Numbered from the stretch's first letter, positions 1-9,705 are shown. The stretch: 64,000 nt of DNA from Allobosea sp. Root381 (GCF_001429395.1 NZ_LMJT01000001.1:276740-340739); one strand, 5' to 3'. Translations and numbers: made by a program. Notes: generated by a model not told the origin, from the sequence alone.

Positions 1-1882
1 CCGACTGCCTGCCCTGCACGAAGGCGGCCTCGGCGAGCTTGCGCAGGCGGTCCGGCTCGGAGTTCGCCGCGCCCTGCTCCTGTCCGGTCCTGAATGCCGC
101 GACGAGGTCGTTGAGCTGGCCGATGCGGGAGGAGAGCGAGGCGGCCGACGCCGCGCTCTGCTCGGACAGCGCCGCGTTCTGCTGCGTCATCTCGTCGAGA
201 TGCGCCACCGCCTGGCTCATCTCGTCGATGCCGTTGGCCTGCTCGCCGGCCGCCGCCGAGATGTCGGCGATGGTGGCTGCGACCTTGCGCGAATGCGACA
301 GGATCTGGTCGAGCTGCTCGCCGGCCTGGCGCACCAGCTTGACCCCCTCGCCGACCTCCATGTTGGAGGACGAGATCAGCCCGGAGATGTCCTTGGCGGC
401 GGCGCTGGAGCGCTGCGCCAGGGTGCGCACCTCGGAGGCCACGACCGCAAAGCCCTTGCCGGCATCGCCGGCACGGGCCGCTTCCACCGCCGCGTTCAGC
501 GCCAGCAGGTTGGTCTGGAAGGCGATGTCGTCGATCACCCGGATGATGTCGGAGATTTTTGTCGAGGCGCTCTCGATGCGCGCCTTCGCCTCGACCGCCT
601 GGCCAGCGATCTGCCCGCCCGACTGCGCCGCCTGCATCGCATCGTCGGCGATGGAGGCGGCCTCCTTCGAGGCCTGGGCCGAGGCCTTGACCGAGGCTGC
701 GAGCTCCTCGGTGGTTGCGGCGGTCTCTTCCAGGCTCGAAGCCTGCTCCTCGGTGCGCTTCGAGAGGTCGTCGGCACCCATGTTAATTTCGCGGGCGGCG
801 AGCCCGACATCGGCCGAGGTCACCTGGATCGTGCGCACCGTCGAGGACAGCCGGTCGACCGTCGCATTGAAATCATCGCGCAGCTTGACGTAATCGGCCG
901 GCAGATCGGCCGCGATGCGATGCGTCAGGTTGCCCTGCGACAGCTCGGCCAGACCCGCGGCAAGCGCGCTGACGACCTTTTCGAGTTCCTGCGCCTGCTG
1001 GAGCCGCTGCTGGGCGGAGAGTTGGCGCTGCTCCTCGGTCGAACGGCGCGTTTCGTCCATCAGGCTGGCCTGGGACGCCGCTTCGACCTCAAGACGCTCC
1101 TTCTCCATCGCGGCGCTGCGCAGCACGTCCACCGCTCCTGCCATGTCAGCGAACTCGCCGCTGCGGAAAGTCGGAACGACAGAGGCGAGATCACCTGCGG
1201 CCAAGCGCTCCATCGCGCCCTTGAGGCTGGCGAGCGGCTTCATCATCCGGCCCACGAGCAGGAACAGCGCCACGCCGGCGACAGCGGCAATCAAGACGCC
1301 GGCAATGACGTTGCCGGTGATCATCTCGCTGATGACCGCCAGGAAATCCTGCTGCTTGATGCCGACATAGAGCACGCCGATCACAGTGTTGTCGGATTTC
1401 TGGATGATCGGCTCGTAGATCGTGAAATAGGGCGTACCGAGAATGTCGGCGGCGCCGGAATAGGTGGCGCGCTGCCTGAAGACAGCGTCATAGGCCGCAC
1501 CCGGCGCCAGTTTCGTGCCGACAGCGCGCGAACCGTCCGGCTTCTGCACGTTGGTGGCGACGCGGACGTCGCCCATGAAGATCGTGGCCGTGCTGCCGGC
1601 CAGCGTCTTGACCTTGTCGACGGCGGCGAAATTGCCATTCACCAGCTCGTTGCCGAAGAACAGCTTGTCGCCCTCGAGCCTCGGCTCGCCCTTGGTCATG
1701 AGCAGGTCCCGGAGAAGGTTGATGTTCACCGAGAGACTGACCTGGGCGCGCTCGCGCATGGCCTTCTCGGCCGCCTGCAGCGAAACAAGAACCGACGCGG
1801 CAACGGCAAGGCCAACAAAGAAAACACCGACAATAGCGAGGCGGGTCGCGATCGGCAGGCGGACAGACAGAAGCTTTTTCAT
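1..1882 (-). CDS. Methyl-accepting chemotaxis protein (C-terminus beyond window)
   Basis: Inner-membrane chemoreceptor that signals to CheA/CheW. About 627 residues are visible and no stop is reached at the left edge. The first helix is at about residues 12-35, a Cache-type periplasmic sensor domain at 40-185 (ending in the typical YFTIYEPI and IGVLYVGI strands), the second helix at 190-212, and a HAMP region at 211-263. A signalling coiled coil follows, with the conserved hairpin core [17 protein letters not shown] and ISGLI near residues 460-500. The start is the ATG at 1882, followed by [10 protein letters not shown] and the first membrane helix. No che genes are nearby, so it looks like a free-standing receptor. 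The ligand cannot be told from sequence. Confidence 0.95.
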   Translation of the reverse strand, partial: MKKLLSVRLPIATRLAIVGVFFVGLAVAASVLVSLQAAEKAMRERAQVSLSVNINLLRDLLMTKGEPRLEGDKLFFGNELVNGNFAAVDKVKTLAGSTATIFMGDVRVATNVQKPDGSRAVGTKLAPGAAYDAVFRQRATYSGAADILGTPYFTIYEPIIQKSDNTVIGVLYVGIKQQDFLAVISEMITGNVIAGVLIAAVAGVALFLLVGRMMKPLASLKGAMERLAAGDLASVVPTFRSGEFADMAGAVDVLRSAAMEKERLEVEAASQASLMDETRRSTEEQRQLSAQQRLQQAQELEKVVSALAAGLAELSQGNLTHRIAADLPADYVKLRDDFNATVDRLSSTVRTIQVTSADVGLAAREINMGADDLSKRTEEQASSLEETAATTEELAASVKASAQASKEAASIADDAMQAAQSGGQIAGQAVEAKARIESASTKISDIIRVIDDIAFQTNLLALNAAVEAARAGDAGKGFAVVASEVRTLAQRSSAAAKDISGLISSSNMEVGEGVKLVRQAGEQLDQILSHSRKVAATIADISAAAGEQANGIDEMSQAVAHLDEMTQQNAALSEQSAASAASLSSRIGQLNDLVAAFRTGQEQGAANSEPDRLRKLAEAAFVQGRQS

Positions 1883-2392
1883 GAGCGGCCCAGTTTGAAA
1901 GTGGTGCCGGCCTGAAAATCGAACCCTTCCAACAGATTTTCAATCTTGTCGAAAGCGATGCCGGTCTTTTGAAATTTTCTTGCGGAGGGCTGCGTCCCTG
2001 CGAAACGCAACATAGGCATCGGCTAGTCTCGTCTGTTCGTGATCTGGACGGAAATCCGCTACTCCAACCTTGCGGCACCCACGCATATTCAAACTAGACT
2101 TAATCAAATGCGTGAAGAATAACTTAAACTATGGAAGTCTGTCGCAAGACTGGCTTGCGGGACGTGCCTGAATCCCAAGCGAAACGCCCTGTCGTCCTGA
2201 ACCGCCGGTGCGGGCAGGCGCATTGTTGCCGTTATACAACAGCCACACCCCGCCACACTTTCGCCACATCGTATTCACCCCGCGGCCATGTCATCCGCCT
2301 TGAACGGTGTCATGCGTTCTCTATGGAACGCAAAGACCATTGCGCCGTTGATCCTCGGTTTTCGCAAGACCAATAAGGCAGAGCCCAACTCC
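1883..2392. other. Intergenic region between MCP and L,D-transpeptidase
   Basis: About 510 bases between divergent genes. The part at about 2085-2135 is richer in A+T than its surroundings and is the likeliest place for promoters, but I could not fix a convincing -35/-10 pair. An 81-codon open frame at 2131-2376 has no ribosome site and an unlikely composition (rich in Arg, His, Cys), so I do not call it. The transpeptidase frame stays open back to an ATG at 2288, so part of this stretch could be coding if that start is used. Confidence 0.5.
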
Positions 2393-3163
2393 ATGTCCGC
2401 CGTGATGCCCGCCGCCGCCTTCGCCGTTTCTTTCTTCGACCGCCCGCTGAAGCGCGTGGCGGCCCTGCTGATGCCCCTGCTGCTGGCAGCCTGCGTCGGT
2501 GCCCAGCAGCAGCCCATCGAAACGGTGAGCGCGGGCCCGCATATCAGCGCCCAGTATCTGGCGATGTATGGCGAGCGCCCGAACGAGGAATTCCCCCTCC
2601 CCGCGACCGATCTCACGGAGGTCGATCCGCGCTATCTGCGCAAGGAGGTCTCCTATCCGACGCGCGAGCAGCCGGGCACGATCGTCGTCGATACGGATAA
2701 CCGCTTCCTCTACCTCGTGCGCGAGAACGGCCGGGCGATCCGCTACGGCATCGGCGTCGGCAAGCAGGGCATGTCCTGGCGCGGGCGAGCGAGCGTCGGC
2801 CGCAAGGCCGCGTGGCCCCGCTGGACCCCGACCCAGGCCATGATCGCCCGCGACCCGGAGAAGAACGGCCCCTGGGCCGGCGGCATGCAGCCGGGCCTCG
2901 ACAACCCGCTCGGCGCCCGCGCACTCTATCTCTATCAGGGCTCCCGCGACACGCTTTACCGCATCCACGGCACCAACGAGCCGTGGACGATCGGCCAGTC
3001 CGTTTCCAGCGGCTGCATCCGGATGTTCAACCAGGACATCATCGACCTGCACAGCCGCGTGCCCACCGGCAGCAATGTCGTGGTGCTGAACCGCGGGCAG
3101 CTGCTCGTGCCGGAACCCGGCGAGGTCTTCGACGAGTTCACCTCGGACGACGCCAGCATCTGA
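2393..3163 (+). CDS. L,D-transpeptidase, probable lipoprotein
   Basis: YkuD-fold enzyme that makes 3-3 peptidoglycan cross-links or attaches proteins to peptidoglycan in the periplasm. From the ATG at 2393 it is 256 residues. A basic stretch (RPLKR) and a hydrophobic segment end in a lipobox LLAAC, with Cys34 as the likely lipidation site. The catalytic signature is IHGTNEP (His192) and SVSSGCIRM (Cys208), the usual H-x15-C spacing. The frame is open back to 2288, but that start would put 35 residues before the signal region. A second member of the family lies at 5691-6521 on the opposite strand. Function in the family is well established; the exact substrate is not visible. Confidence 0.92.
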   Translation: MSAVMPAAAFAVSFFDRPLKRVAALLMPLLLAACVGAQQQPIETVSAGPHISAQYLAMYGERPNEEFPLPATDLTEVDPRYLRKEVSYPTREQPGTIVVDTDNRFLYLVRENGRAIRYGIGVGKQGMSWRGRASVGRKAAWPRWTPTQAMIARDPEKNGPWAGGMQPGLDNPLGARALYLYQGSRDTLYRIHGTNEPWTIGQSVSSGCIRMFNQDIIDLHSRVPTGSNVVVLNRGQLLVPEPGEVFDEFTSDDASI

Positions 3164-3339
3164 CGCTGCGTCGGACGGTATGCTTCAGGACGATTGCGGG
3201 CTTCACCGGGTTACGGCACGGTGAGGCCCGCAGCCGTTTTGCGGGAGGCCGGAATCTGGTGTAGGCGGACGGCGCTGGTCGTGCATGCCGCCTTTCCGCG
3301 CCTTGCGGAAGCGCCAGCGAGCGGGGGGAAGGCAAGCCT

Positions 3340-4644
3340 ATGCGCGTGACGATGATCGGTTCGGGCTATGTCGGCCTGGTCTCGGGTGCCTGCTTCGCCG
3401 ATTTCGGCCATGTCGTGACCTGCGTCGATACGGACGCCGCCAAGATCGACGCGCTCAACCGCGGCGAGATCCCGATCTTCGAGCCCGGCCTCGACGACCT
3501 CGTCGCGACGAACGTACGCGAGGGCCGGCTGAGCTTCACGACCGAGCTTGCAGGCCCCGTCGGCGGTGCCGATGCCGTCTTCATCGCCGTCGGGACGCCG
3601 ACGCGGCGCGGCGACGGCCATGCCGATCTCTCCTATGTCTATCAGGCGGCGCGCGACGTCGTGGCCAGGATCGACGGCTTTACCGCCATCGTCACGAAAT
3701 CGACGGTACCGGTCGGCACCGGCGACGAGGTCGAGCGCATCATGCGCGAGGCGCGGCCGGAGGCCGACTTCGCCGTCGTCTCGAACCCCGAATTCCTTCG
3801 TGAAGGCGCCGCCATCGGCGATTTCAAGCGCCCGGACCGGATCGTCATCGGCACCGACGACGAGCGCGCCCGCGGCGTGATGGAGGAGCTCTACCGGCCG
3901 CTCTATCTCAACGCGGCACCCTTGCTTTTCACCTCGCGCCGCACCTCCGAGGTGATCAAATACGCCGCCAACGCCTATCTCGCGACCAAGATCACCTTCA
4001 TCAACGAGATGGCCGATCTCTGCGAGGCGGTCGGCGCCAACGTCCAGGAGGTGGCGCGCGGGATCGGGCTCGACAACCGCATCGGCGCCAAGTTCCTGCA
4101 TGCCGGGCCGGGCTTCGGCGGCTCCTGCTTCCCCAAGGATACGCTCGCGCTGATGAAGACGGCGCAGGACCTCGCCAGCCCGCTGCGCATCGTCGAGACG
4201 GTGGTGGCGGTCAACGACCAGCGCAAACGCGCCATGGCGCGCAAGGTGATCGCGGCCTGCGGCGGCAGCGTGCGCGGCAAGCGCATCGCCGTGCTCGGCC
4301 TCGCCTTCAAGCCGAACACCGACGACATGCGCGAGGCGCCGTCGCTGGCGATCATCGCTGCGCTGCAGGACGCCGGCGCCACGATCATCGCGCACGACCC
4401 CGAGAGCATGGAGCCGGCGAAGGCGCTGCTGCGCGACGTCGACTTCGCGCCGGATGCCTATTCCTGCATCGAAGGCGCCGACGCGCTCGTGATCGTCACC
4501 GAATGGAACGCCTACCGGGCGCTCGACCTCGACCGCGTCAAGGCCGCGCTGCGCCAGCCGGTCGTGGTCGACCTGCGCAACATCTACCGCTCGGAGGATA
4601 TGCGCCGCCGCGGCTTCAATTACAGCAATGTCGGCAACGCCTGA
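3340..4644 (+). CDS. ugd: UDP-glucose 6-dehydrogenase
   Basis: Oxidises UDP-glucose to UDP-glucuronate with two NAD+, feeding exopolysaccharide, capsule or LPS sugars. The protein has 434 residues, the normal length. The N-terminal Rossmann motif is MIGSGYVGLVSGACFADFGH and the catalytic loop is GPGFGGSCFPKD with Cys263. The C-terminal UDP-binding domain begins near GKRIAVLGLAFKPNTDD. A strong ribosome site (GGGGGGAAGG, ending about 8 bases before the ATG) fixes the start at 3340. A polysaccharide flippase lies 2 kb downstream on the other strand, which fits a role in surface polysaccharide. In rhizobia this enzyme is often called rkpK. Confidence 0.96.
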   Translation: MRVTMIGSGYVGLVSGACFADFGHVVTCVDTDAAKIDALNRGEIPIFEPGLDDLVATNVREGRLSFTTELAGPVGGADAVFIAVGTPTRRGDGHADLSYVYQAARDVVARIDGFTAIVTKSTVPVGTGDEVERIMREARPEADFAVVSNPEFLREGAAIGDFKRPDRIVIGTDDERARGVMEELYRPLYLNAAPLLFTSRRTSEVIKYAANAYLATKITFINEMADLCEAVGANVQEVARGIGLDNRIGAKFLHAGPGFGGSCFPKDTLALMKTAQDLASPLRIVETVVAVNDQRKRAMARKVIAACGGSVRGKRIAVLGLAFKPNTDDMREAPSLAIIAALQDAGATIIAHDPESMEPAKALLRDVDFAPDAYSCIEGADALVIVTEWNAYRALDLDRVKAALRQPVVVDLRNIYRSEDMRRRGFNYSNVGNA

Positions 4645-4781
4645 GCATCGGTCCGAGGCCACGCTCGGCACGGTGGCGTGAGGCGTGACGCAGGGTCGCA
4701 ATCGCCTTGATACGGTCACAGGGAGTCACCACCTCTTGAGCGGCGGCGCAACCGCGCCGTCCGACATGAGAGGAGATGACG

Positions 4782-5591
4782 ATGACGCCGCAAGAACGCG
4801 ACGTGATCGCCGGTATTTTCGACCGCCTTCGGCAGGCGGCCAACCAGCCCAGAGACCCCGAGGCTGAGAATTTCATCGCGGAGCGCCTGCGCGAGCAGCC
4901 CTACGCGCCCTATGCCATGGCACAGGCGGTCTATGTCCAGGAAACCGCGCTGACGAACCTGCAGGCGCAGGTCGAGGATTTGCAGGCGCAGCTGCGCGAA
5001 TTGCAGAGCCGGCCGGCCGAAGCTCCGGCGCAGGCCGGCGGCTTCCTGTCCGGCATCTTCGGCGGCGGCCCCCAGCCGAACCAGCCGCGTCGCTCGGTCC
5101 CGTCCTTCCCCCAGCGCTCGCAGGAAGAACCCGCTTCGGCGCCTTCCTCGGCGTGGACCGGGCGCCAGGGCATGATGGCGGCAGCTCCCGGCGGCCAACC
5201 CGGACCCGATGGCCAGCCCGGCCCGGCTGGACGGCCGAGCCCGTGGTCGAACCAGGGCCAGCAGCAGGCCCCCGGCCGCGGCGGCTTCATGGCGACCGCG
5301 CTTACGACCGCGGCCGGCGTCGCAGGCGGCATGATGCTCGGCAGCGTGCTGACCAACGCCTTCGGCGGCGGCTCGGCCAAGGCCGGCGAAGCCGGTTCCG
5401 AGGCCAAGCCGGCGGAGACGGCGTCGCAGGACAGCGCCTCGCAGGATGCGGCGGCGAACGCGCAGCCGGCCGGTTATGACGACGGCTCCTCGAACGAGGC
5501 CAACTACCAGCAGGCCGCTCACGAGCCGGCGGACGACGGCTTCGACGACGGCTCGAGCTTCTTCGGCGGCGACGACGACAGCTGGGCCTGA
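4782..5591 (+). CDS. DUF2076 domain protein
   Basis: About 269 residues of unknown function, found widely in alphaproteobacteria. The N-terminus (MTPQERDVIAGIFDRL, then coiled coil to about residue 75 with heptads around NLQAQVEDLQAQLRELQ) is the DUF2076 hallmark. The middle is low-complexity Pro/Gly/Gln with five Gly-x-y triplets (GQP GPD GQP GPA GRP). A Gly-rich hydrophobic stretch (TTAAGVAGGMMLGSVLTNAF) could be a membrane or glycine-zipper segment. The tail is acidic and ends SSFFGGDDDSWA. The AGAGGAG ribosome site abuts an ATG at 4776 but is well spaced for the ATG at 4782, so I prefer the latter. An intrinsic terminator follows. Confidence 0.85.
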   Translation: MTPQERDVIAGIFDRLRQAANQPRDPEAENFIAERLREQPYAPYAMAQAVYVQETALTNLQAQVEDLQAQLRELQSRPAEAPAQAGGFLSGIFGGGPQPNQPRRSVPSFPQRSQEEPASAPSSAWTGRQGMMAAAPGGQPGPDGQPGPAGRPSPWSNQGQQQAPGRGGFMATALTTAAGVAGGMMLGSVLTNAFGGGSAKAGEAGSEAKPAETASQDSASQDAAANAQPAGYDDGSSNEANYQQAAHEPADDGFDDGSSFFGGDDDSWA

Positions 5592-5629
5592 GCCCTTGCC
5601 GGCCGCCTGTCGCGGCCCCTGAAACAAGG

Positions 5630-5662
5630 AACCCCGCCCGGCTCGCGCCGGGCGGGGTTTTT
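5630..5662 (+). terminator. Rho-independent terminator
   Basis: A perfect 13-bp stem, AACCCCGCCCGGC with GCCGGGCGGGGTT around a TCGC loop, runs into a five-T tract. It lies 39 bases after the DUF2076 stop and 29 bases before the end of the convergent L,D-transpeptidase gene, so it separates the two converging units. Confidence 0.92.
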
Positions 5663-5690
5663 CATAGCTGACGCGAGAGGCGGAGTGGCG

Positions 5691-6521
5691 TCAGATTACC
5701 AGCACCCGCGCGCCGACGGGCACGCGTCCGTAGAGGTCCTTGACGTCGTCATTGGTCATGCGGATGCAGCCGGAGGAGACCGCCTGGCCGATGGTGTGCG
5801 GCTCGTTCGTGCCGTGGATGCGGTAGAGCGAGGAGCCGAGATAGAGCGCGCGCGCGCCCATCGGGTTCTCCGGCCCGCCCGGCATGAAGCGCGGCAGGTC
5901 GGGGCGGCGCTTGAGCATTTCTGGTGGCGGCGTCCAGGTCGGCCATTCGGCCTTGCGGCTCACCGTCTTCATCCCGGCCCAGGAGAAGCCCGGCCGGCCG
6001 ACGCCGATGCCATAGCGCAGCGCCCGCCCCCCTGGCTGCACCAGGAAGAGATAGCGCTGCGGCGTGTCGATGATGATGGTGCCGGGTTTGTGCGGCCCGT
6101 CATAGGCGACCTCCTGCTTCTGGAAGCGCGGCGGGATGACGCGCTCGATGGGGCGCTCCATCTCGATCGGCTCGCCCAGCGCCGCGACGCGCCGGCCCGG
6201 CGCGGGCTGCCGCGCCGCCTGCTCGAAGGGGTCGGCCTCGTAACCCGCCGGAGCGCGCGTGCGCTGCCCATAGGCGGAATAGGCGCCGCCCGGCCGGTTA
6301 TAGACCGCCCCGCCCCGGCCCTGCGGGCTCGGATCCCGCCCGGTCATCAGCATCTCGATGAAGCCGCCGCCATAATTGGGCCGCTGCCGGGAGGCGGCGA
6401 CCATCGGGTCTGGCTGGGCTCCATAGCCGTAGCCCTGGCCATAACCCTGGGCGAGCGCCGGGCCGGATACGGCGGAGGCCGCCGACAACGCTAGCACCGA
6501 AACGAAGAGGACTGGACGCAT
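5691..6521 (-). CDS. L,D-transpeptidase (second copy), secreted
   Basis: A 276-residue YkuD-family enzyme with a cleavable signal peptide (MRPVLFVSVLALSAASAVSG, cleavage probably after PALAQ). A Tyr/Gly/Gln-rich linker (residues about 25-100) precedes the catalytic domain. The signature HGTNEPHTIGQAVSSGCIRM is nearly the same as in the copy at 2393-3163. The two share the RYGIGVG strand and the C-terminal GRVPVGARVLVI type ending. This copy is a soluble periplasmic protein while the other is probably a lipoprotein, which suggests different cellular sites for the same chemistry. They face each other around ugd and the DUF2076 gene. Confidence 0.93.
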   Translation of the reverse strand: MRPVLFVSVLALSAASAVSGPALAQGYGQGYGYGAQPDPMVAASRQRPNYGGGFIEMLMTGRDPSPQGRGGAVYNRPGGAYSAYGQRTRAPAGYEADPFEQAARQPAPGRRVAALGEPIEMERPIERVIPPRFQKQEVAYDGPHKPGTIIIDTPQRYLFLVQPGGRALRYGIGVGRPGFSWAGMKTVSRKAEWPTWTPPPEMLKRRPDLPRFMPGGPENPMGARALYLGSSLYRIHGTNEPHTIGQAVSSGCIRMTNDDVKDLYGRVPVGARVLVI

Positions 6522-6696
6522 GACGCAACTCTCTCAGGCATCGACTGGACGGCAACCCTGAGGAGCAGCCTTAAAACGAATGGTGAATCGTTGACTCTGG
6601 CGGGCCCTGAAAGCGGCTAACGCAGCGAATTCAGGCGATTAACCTTATCGGCGTCGAAACGGACAGGGTGAAGGAAGCGTTGCCGGCAAGCTGGCC

Positions 6697-8121
6697 TCAG
6701 CGCTTCCGCGCCCGCCTTCCGGCCCACCAGAGCGAGAGCAGCGTGCGCGAGCGTGCGACGTCGCAAAGCAGGATCACCGCGCCATAGACCAGCGCACCGA
6801 GGACGAGTTGCAAGGCGAGCTCCGGCACGGCCGCGAAGCGGGCTCGCAGCGGCCAGATCGCCGCTGCCATTGCCGCCACCGCGAGCAGGATCGCCCCCAC
6901 ATCGCGCAGCGGCGGCAGCACCGGAAGCGCGCGCAGCGCGGCGACGGCGGTGATGGCCAGGACGACGAGGAAGGCCGCGCTCTGCGCTTGAGCATAGGCG
7001 AGCGGGCCCGAGGTCAATGCGACGACGATGGCGAGGTTGACGCCGAAGCCGACGACCGCAGCGAGCGTGGTGACGATCGTGCGCTTCTCGATCAGGAAGG
7101 CCGGGTAGAGCGCGGCCTGGAAGATCGTGATCGCGAGGAAGCCCGGCAGCAGCGGCGCCATATAGGCCGAAAAGCTGCCCCGGAAACTCGGGGGCACCAC
7201 CAGGCTGTCGAAGGCCGGCAGCACCAGCCAGAAGCCGGCCGCGACCGGCAGCGCCACGGCCAGCACGATCACCATATTGGCCGCGATGCGCTTCTGCGCG
7301 GCGCGCCGCCCGCGGGTTTCGTCGAGGCGGATGACCTGCCGCAGCAACACGATCTCCAGCATCGCCCCCAGCATGCCGAACAGGCGCAGCCCCAGATCGG
7401 AGGCGAGCGAGAAATAGCCGGCCTCGGCAAAGCCATGCGCGCCAGCCAGCAGCGAGCGGTTGAGCAGCGGAATCAGCGAGTAGATCGCGTTTCCGGCGAC
7501 CAGGGGCAGTGCGTATTTCGCGAAGGTCCAGGTCAGCCCCGGGCGCGCCGCGGAGAACGAGAGCGGCGCATCGGCCAGCGTGCGGCGAACCGAAACCAGT
7601 GCGATCGCGACGCTGAGCAGCCCGCCGAGGAGCACCACCGTCGGATCGCGCGTCAGCCAGGCGCCGCCGACCATCAGGATCAGGGCCATCAGGTTCTTGA
7701 CGATGATCAGCCGGGCATAGGCGGCATCGAGGAAGCGCGCCCTGGCGATGGCGCCGTGATAGTCGAACAGCCCGGCGCCGATGCCGGCAAGCACGGCGGC
7801 CGACAGCATCATCGCCGGCATGCGGAAATCGATGCCGGCGACGACCGCCGCCAGCAAGAGCGCGCACAGGCAGATGCTGACGCCGGCAACCAGCAGATCC
7901 AGGGTCGCGCGGATCTCGGGCTGCGTCTGCCGCGTCGTCAGCGAGTAGAAGCGCACCGCCGAAAGCCTGATCCAGTCGAGCAGCGCCGTGTTGACCAGCA
8001 CGATGATCGCCGCGCCGATGGCATAGCGGCCGAACTCGGCCGGGCCGAGGAAGAAGGCGATCAGCAGGCCGAGGACGAAGTTCAGCCCGGCATTGACGAT
8101 GAAGGGCAGCAGGACCGTCAT
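6697..8121 (-). CDS. Polysaccharide flippase (MATE/Wzx-like)
   Basis: A 474-residue integral membrane protein with about 12-14 hydrophobic segments spread along the whole length. It begins MTVLLPFIVNAGLNFVLGLL and FFLGPAEFGRYAIG, the typical opening of oligosaccharide flippases of the MOP superfamily, and ends in a basic tail (RRARKR). It probably moves lipid-linked sugars across the inner membrane for exopolysaccharide, O-antigen or capsule. No glycosyltransferase cluster lies beside it, so the glycan is unknown. The link to ugd 2 kb away is inference from function. Confidence 0.87.
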   Translation of the reverse strand: MTVLLPFIVNAGLNFVLGLLIAFFLGPAEFGRYAIGAAIIVLVNTALLDWIRLSAVRFYSLTTRQTQPEIRATLDLLVAGVSICLCALLLAAVVAGIDFRMPAMMLSAAVLAGIGAGLFDYHGAIARARFLDAAYARLIIVKNLMALILMVGGAWLTRDPTVVLLGGLLSVAIALVSVRRTLADAPLSFSAARPGLTWTFAKYALPLVAGNAIYSLIPLLNRSLLAGAHGFAEAGYFSLASDLGLRLFGMLGAMLEIVLLRQVIRLDETRGRRAAQKRIAANMVIVLAVALPVAAGFWLVLPAFDSLVVPPSFRGSFSAYMAPLLPGFLAITIFQAALYPAFLIEKRTIVTTLAAVVGFGVNLAIVVALTSGPLAYAQAQSAAFLVVLAITAVAALRALPVLPPLRDVGAILLAVAAMAAAIWPLRARFAAVPELALQLVLGALVYGAVILLCDVARSRTLLSLWWAGRRARKR

Positions 8122-8187
8122 CTCGTCTCTGTCATGTCGTCCGGTTCGCGACTCAGGGCTCGCGGCGCGAACCTGCCGTTACATGGC

Positions 8188-8248
8188 CTAGAGCATTTTC
8201 GAGCGAAGTGGGTATCGGTTCGCGTGAAGAAAATGCGCCAAAACAGAT
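8188..8248. repeat. Dispersed palindromic element, AGAGCATTTTC type
   Basis: Begins CCTAGAGCATTTTCGAGCG and includes the inverted arms GCATTTTC (8193-8200) and GAAAATGC (8229-8236), with AAAACA after. I recognise this as a common intergenic repeat of Hyphomicrobiales genomes. It sits between the flippase and the acetyltransferase gene, in a 247-base gap where I see no gene. Confidence 0.7.
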
Positions 8249-8368
8249 GGCTGGAGGGCTGTCCTGCCTTTTCCATGCGGAAGCGAGCGGCCCGCTGCGT
8301 CGGCGGCATGGGGGAGGATCGCGGCACCCCCCTACCGCGCTGGCAGGATTGGCCCTAAGCGGGCTGTC

Positions 8369-8866
8369 ATGACCGCCCCGAGCTTCACCCTGCGCCCTGC
8401 CCGCGACGACGATTCCGAGCCGCTTGCGATCCTCATCGCGGCGAGCTTCGCCGAATATCCGAACTGCCTGTTCGAGTGGTCCGAATTTCCCGAGCTGCGA
8501 CGGCCCGCCAGCCATTTCGCCGCCAAGGGTGGCAAGCTCTGGATCGCGGATGCGCCCGGTGGCGGTATCGCCGCCTCCCTCGGCGTCGCACCCGTGCCGG
8601 AGCAGAACGCGGTCGAGATCACCAAGGTCTACGCGGCGCCGGCCTTCCGCGGTTCCGGCCTGGCGCAGGCGCTGTTCGCCGAGGCGCTGCGCTTCGCGCA
8701 AGACGGCGGCTATAGCGAGATCATGCTGTGGTCGGACAGCCGCTTCGCGCGCGGCCACCGCTTCTACGAGAAGCTCGGCTTCCGGCGCTGGCCGGGCGAG
8801 CGCTATCTCGCAGACGTCTCCGCGACCTGGGAGTATCACTTCCGCCTGCCCCTGCCTCGAAGATGA
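8369..8866 (+). CDS. GNAT-family N-acetyltransferase
   Basis: A 165-residue acyl-CoA-dependent acetyltransferase. The acetyl-CoA loop (V/I-x-x-x-Q/R-G-x-G/A) appears in the form VYAAPAFRGSGLAQALFAEA, followed by the C-terminal FYEKLGFRRW signature of the fold. The substrate cannot be inferred. Its stop codon overlaps the start of the next gene as ATGA (8863-8866), so the two are probably translationally coupled with the EamA transporter. That pairing suggests the acetylated molecule may be the exported one, which is inference only. Confidence 0.88.
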   Translation: MTAPSFTLRPARDDDSEPLAILIAASFAEYPNCLFEWSEFPELRRPASHFAAKGGKLWIADAPGGGIAASLGVAPVPEQNAVEITKVYAAPAFRGSGLAQALFAEALRFAQDGGYSEIMLWSDSRFARGHRFYEKLGFRRWPGERYLADVSATWEYHFRLPLPRR

Positions 8867-9705
8867 GTGCCGGGCCGGCTCTTCGCGCCCTGATCGGCAT
8901 CGCGCTGCTCACCCTGATGGATGCGGTGATGAAGGCGCAGATGCAGTCCCAGCCCTTCGTGCTGGCGCTGTTCATGCGCTTCGCCATGGGCGGCATCTGC
9001 TCGCTTGCGGTCTTGGCCTTCGTGCGGCCCGCCATGCCGACGCGCCGGAGCGTGATCGGCAACTCCATCCGGGTCCCGGTCGTCGTGCTCACCGCGGGCA
9101 GCTTCTTCTATTCGCTGTCTGTGCTGCCGCTGGCGGAGGCGCTGACGCTCGCCTTCCTCGCCCCGGTCTTCGTCGCACTGCTCGGCGGGCTGCTGCTCAA
9201 GGAGCGGATGGACAGCCGCATCTTCCAGGCGCTGGCCTTCGGTGTCGCCGGCATGCTGGTGATGGTCTGGCCGCGCCTGCAGGGCCATGTCAGCGGTGCC
9301 GGCCTCGGCGTCGCCGCCGCGCTGTTCTCGGCCGTGACATATGCCTTCAACCTGGTCCTGCTGCGGCGGATCGCGATGCGGGAGCACCCGGCCGTCATCG
9401 TGGCCTTCCAGAATTGCGGGCCGGCGCTGCTGCTCGCCATCCCCGCCATGCTCTATTTCGCGCCGATGACGGCCGGCGACCTGCTGACTTATCTCGCGGC
9501 CGGTGCGCTCGGCGTCGCCGGCCATCTCACGCTGACATCGGCCTTCGCCAAGGCAGAAGCGTCGCGGCTCGCGCCGCTGGAATATACGGCGCTGATCTGG
9601 GCCAGCCTGCTCGGCTATTTCGTCTTCGGCGAAGTGCCGCTCTACACCACCTATATGGGGGCGGCGCTGATCGTCGCCGGAGCCGTCGCGATCAGCCGGC
9701 GGTAG
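8863..9705 (+). CDS. DMT-family (EamA) transporter
   Basis: About 280 residues with ten hydrophobic segments in two EamA repeats. It starts MSAGPALRALIGIALLTLMD and carries the usual end-of-first-half motif LAEALTLAFLAPVFVALLGG and second-half ALIWASLLGYFVFGEVP. EamA proteins export metabolites such as amino acids. The frame is open upstream to 8728, but the ATG at 8863 matches the family start and gives an ATGA overlap with the acetyltransferase gene. The last 14 bases overlap the end of the convergent thioesterase gene. Confidence 0.9.
   Translation: MSAGPALRALIGIALLTLMDAVMKAQMQSQPFVLALFMRFAMGGICSLAVLAFVRPAMPTRRSVIGNSIRVPVVVLTAGSFFYSLSVLPLAEALTLAFLAPVFVALLGGLLLKERMDSRIFQALAFGVAGMLVMVWPRLQGHVSGAGLGVAAALFSAVTYAFNLVLLRRIAMREHPAVIVAFQNCGPALLLAIPAMLYFAPMTAGDLLTYLAAGALGVAGHLTLTSAFAKAEASRLAPLEYTALIWASLLGYFVFGEVPLYTTYMGAALIVAGAVAISRR

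Noticed and set aside
200..1915. A 571-codon plus-strand frame over the chemoreceptor
   Set aside because: The minus strand carries the MCP motifs. The plus frame is rich in Arg, His and Asp without any family.
2131..2376. Small open frame of 81 codons upstream of the L,D-transpeptidase
   Set aside because: No ribosome site, odd composition, and overlap with the leader of the real gene.
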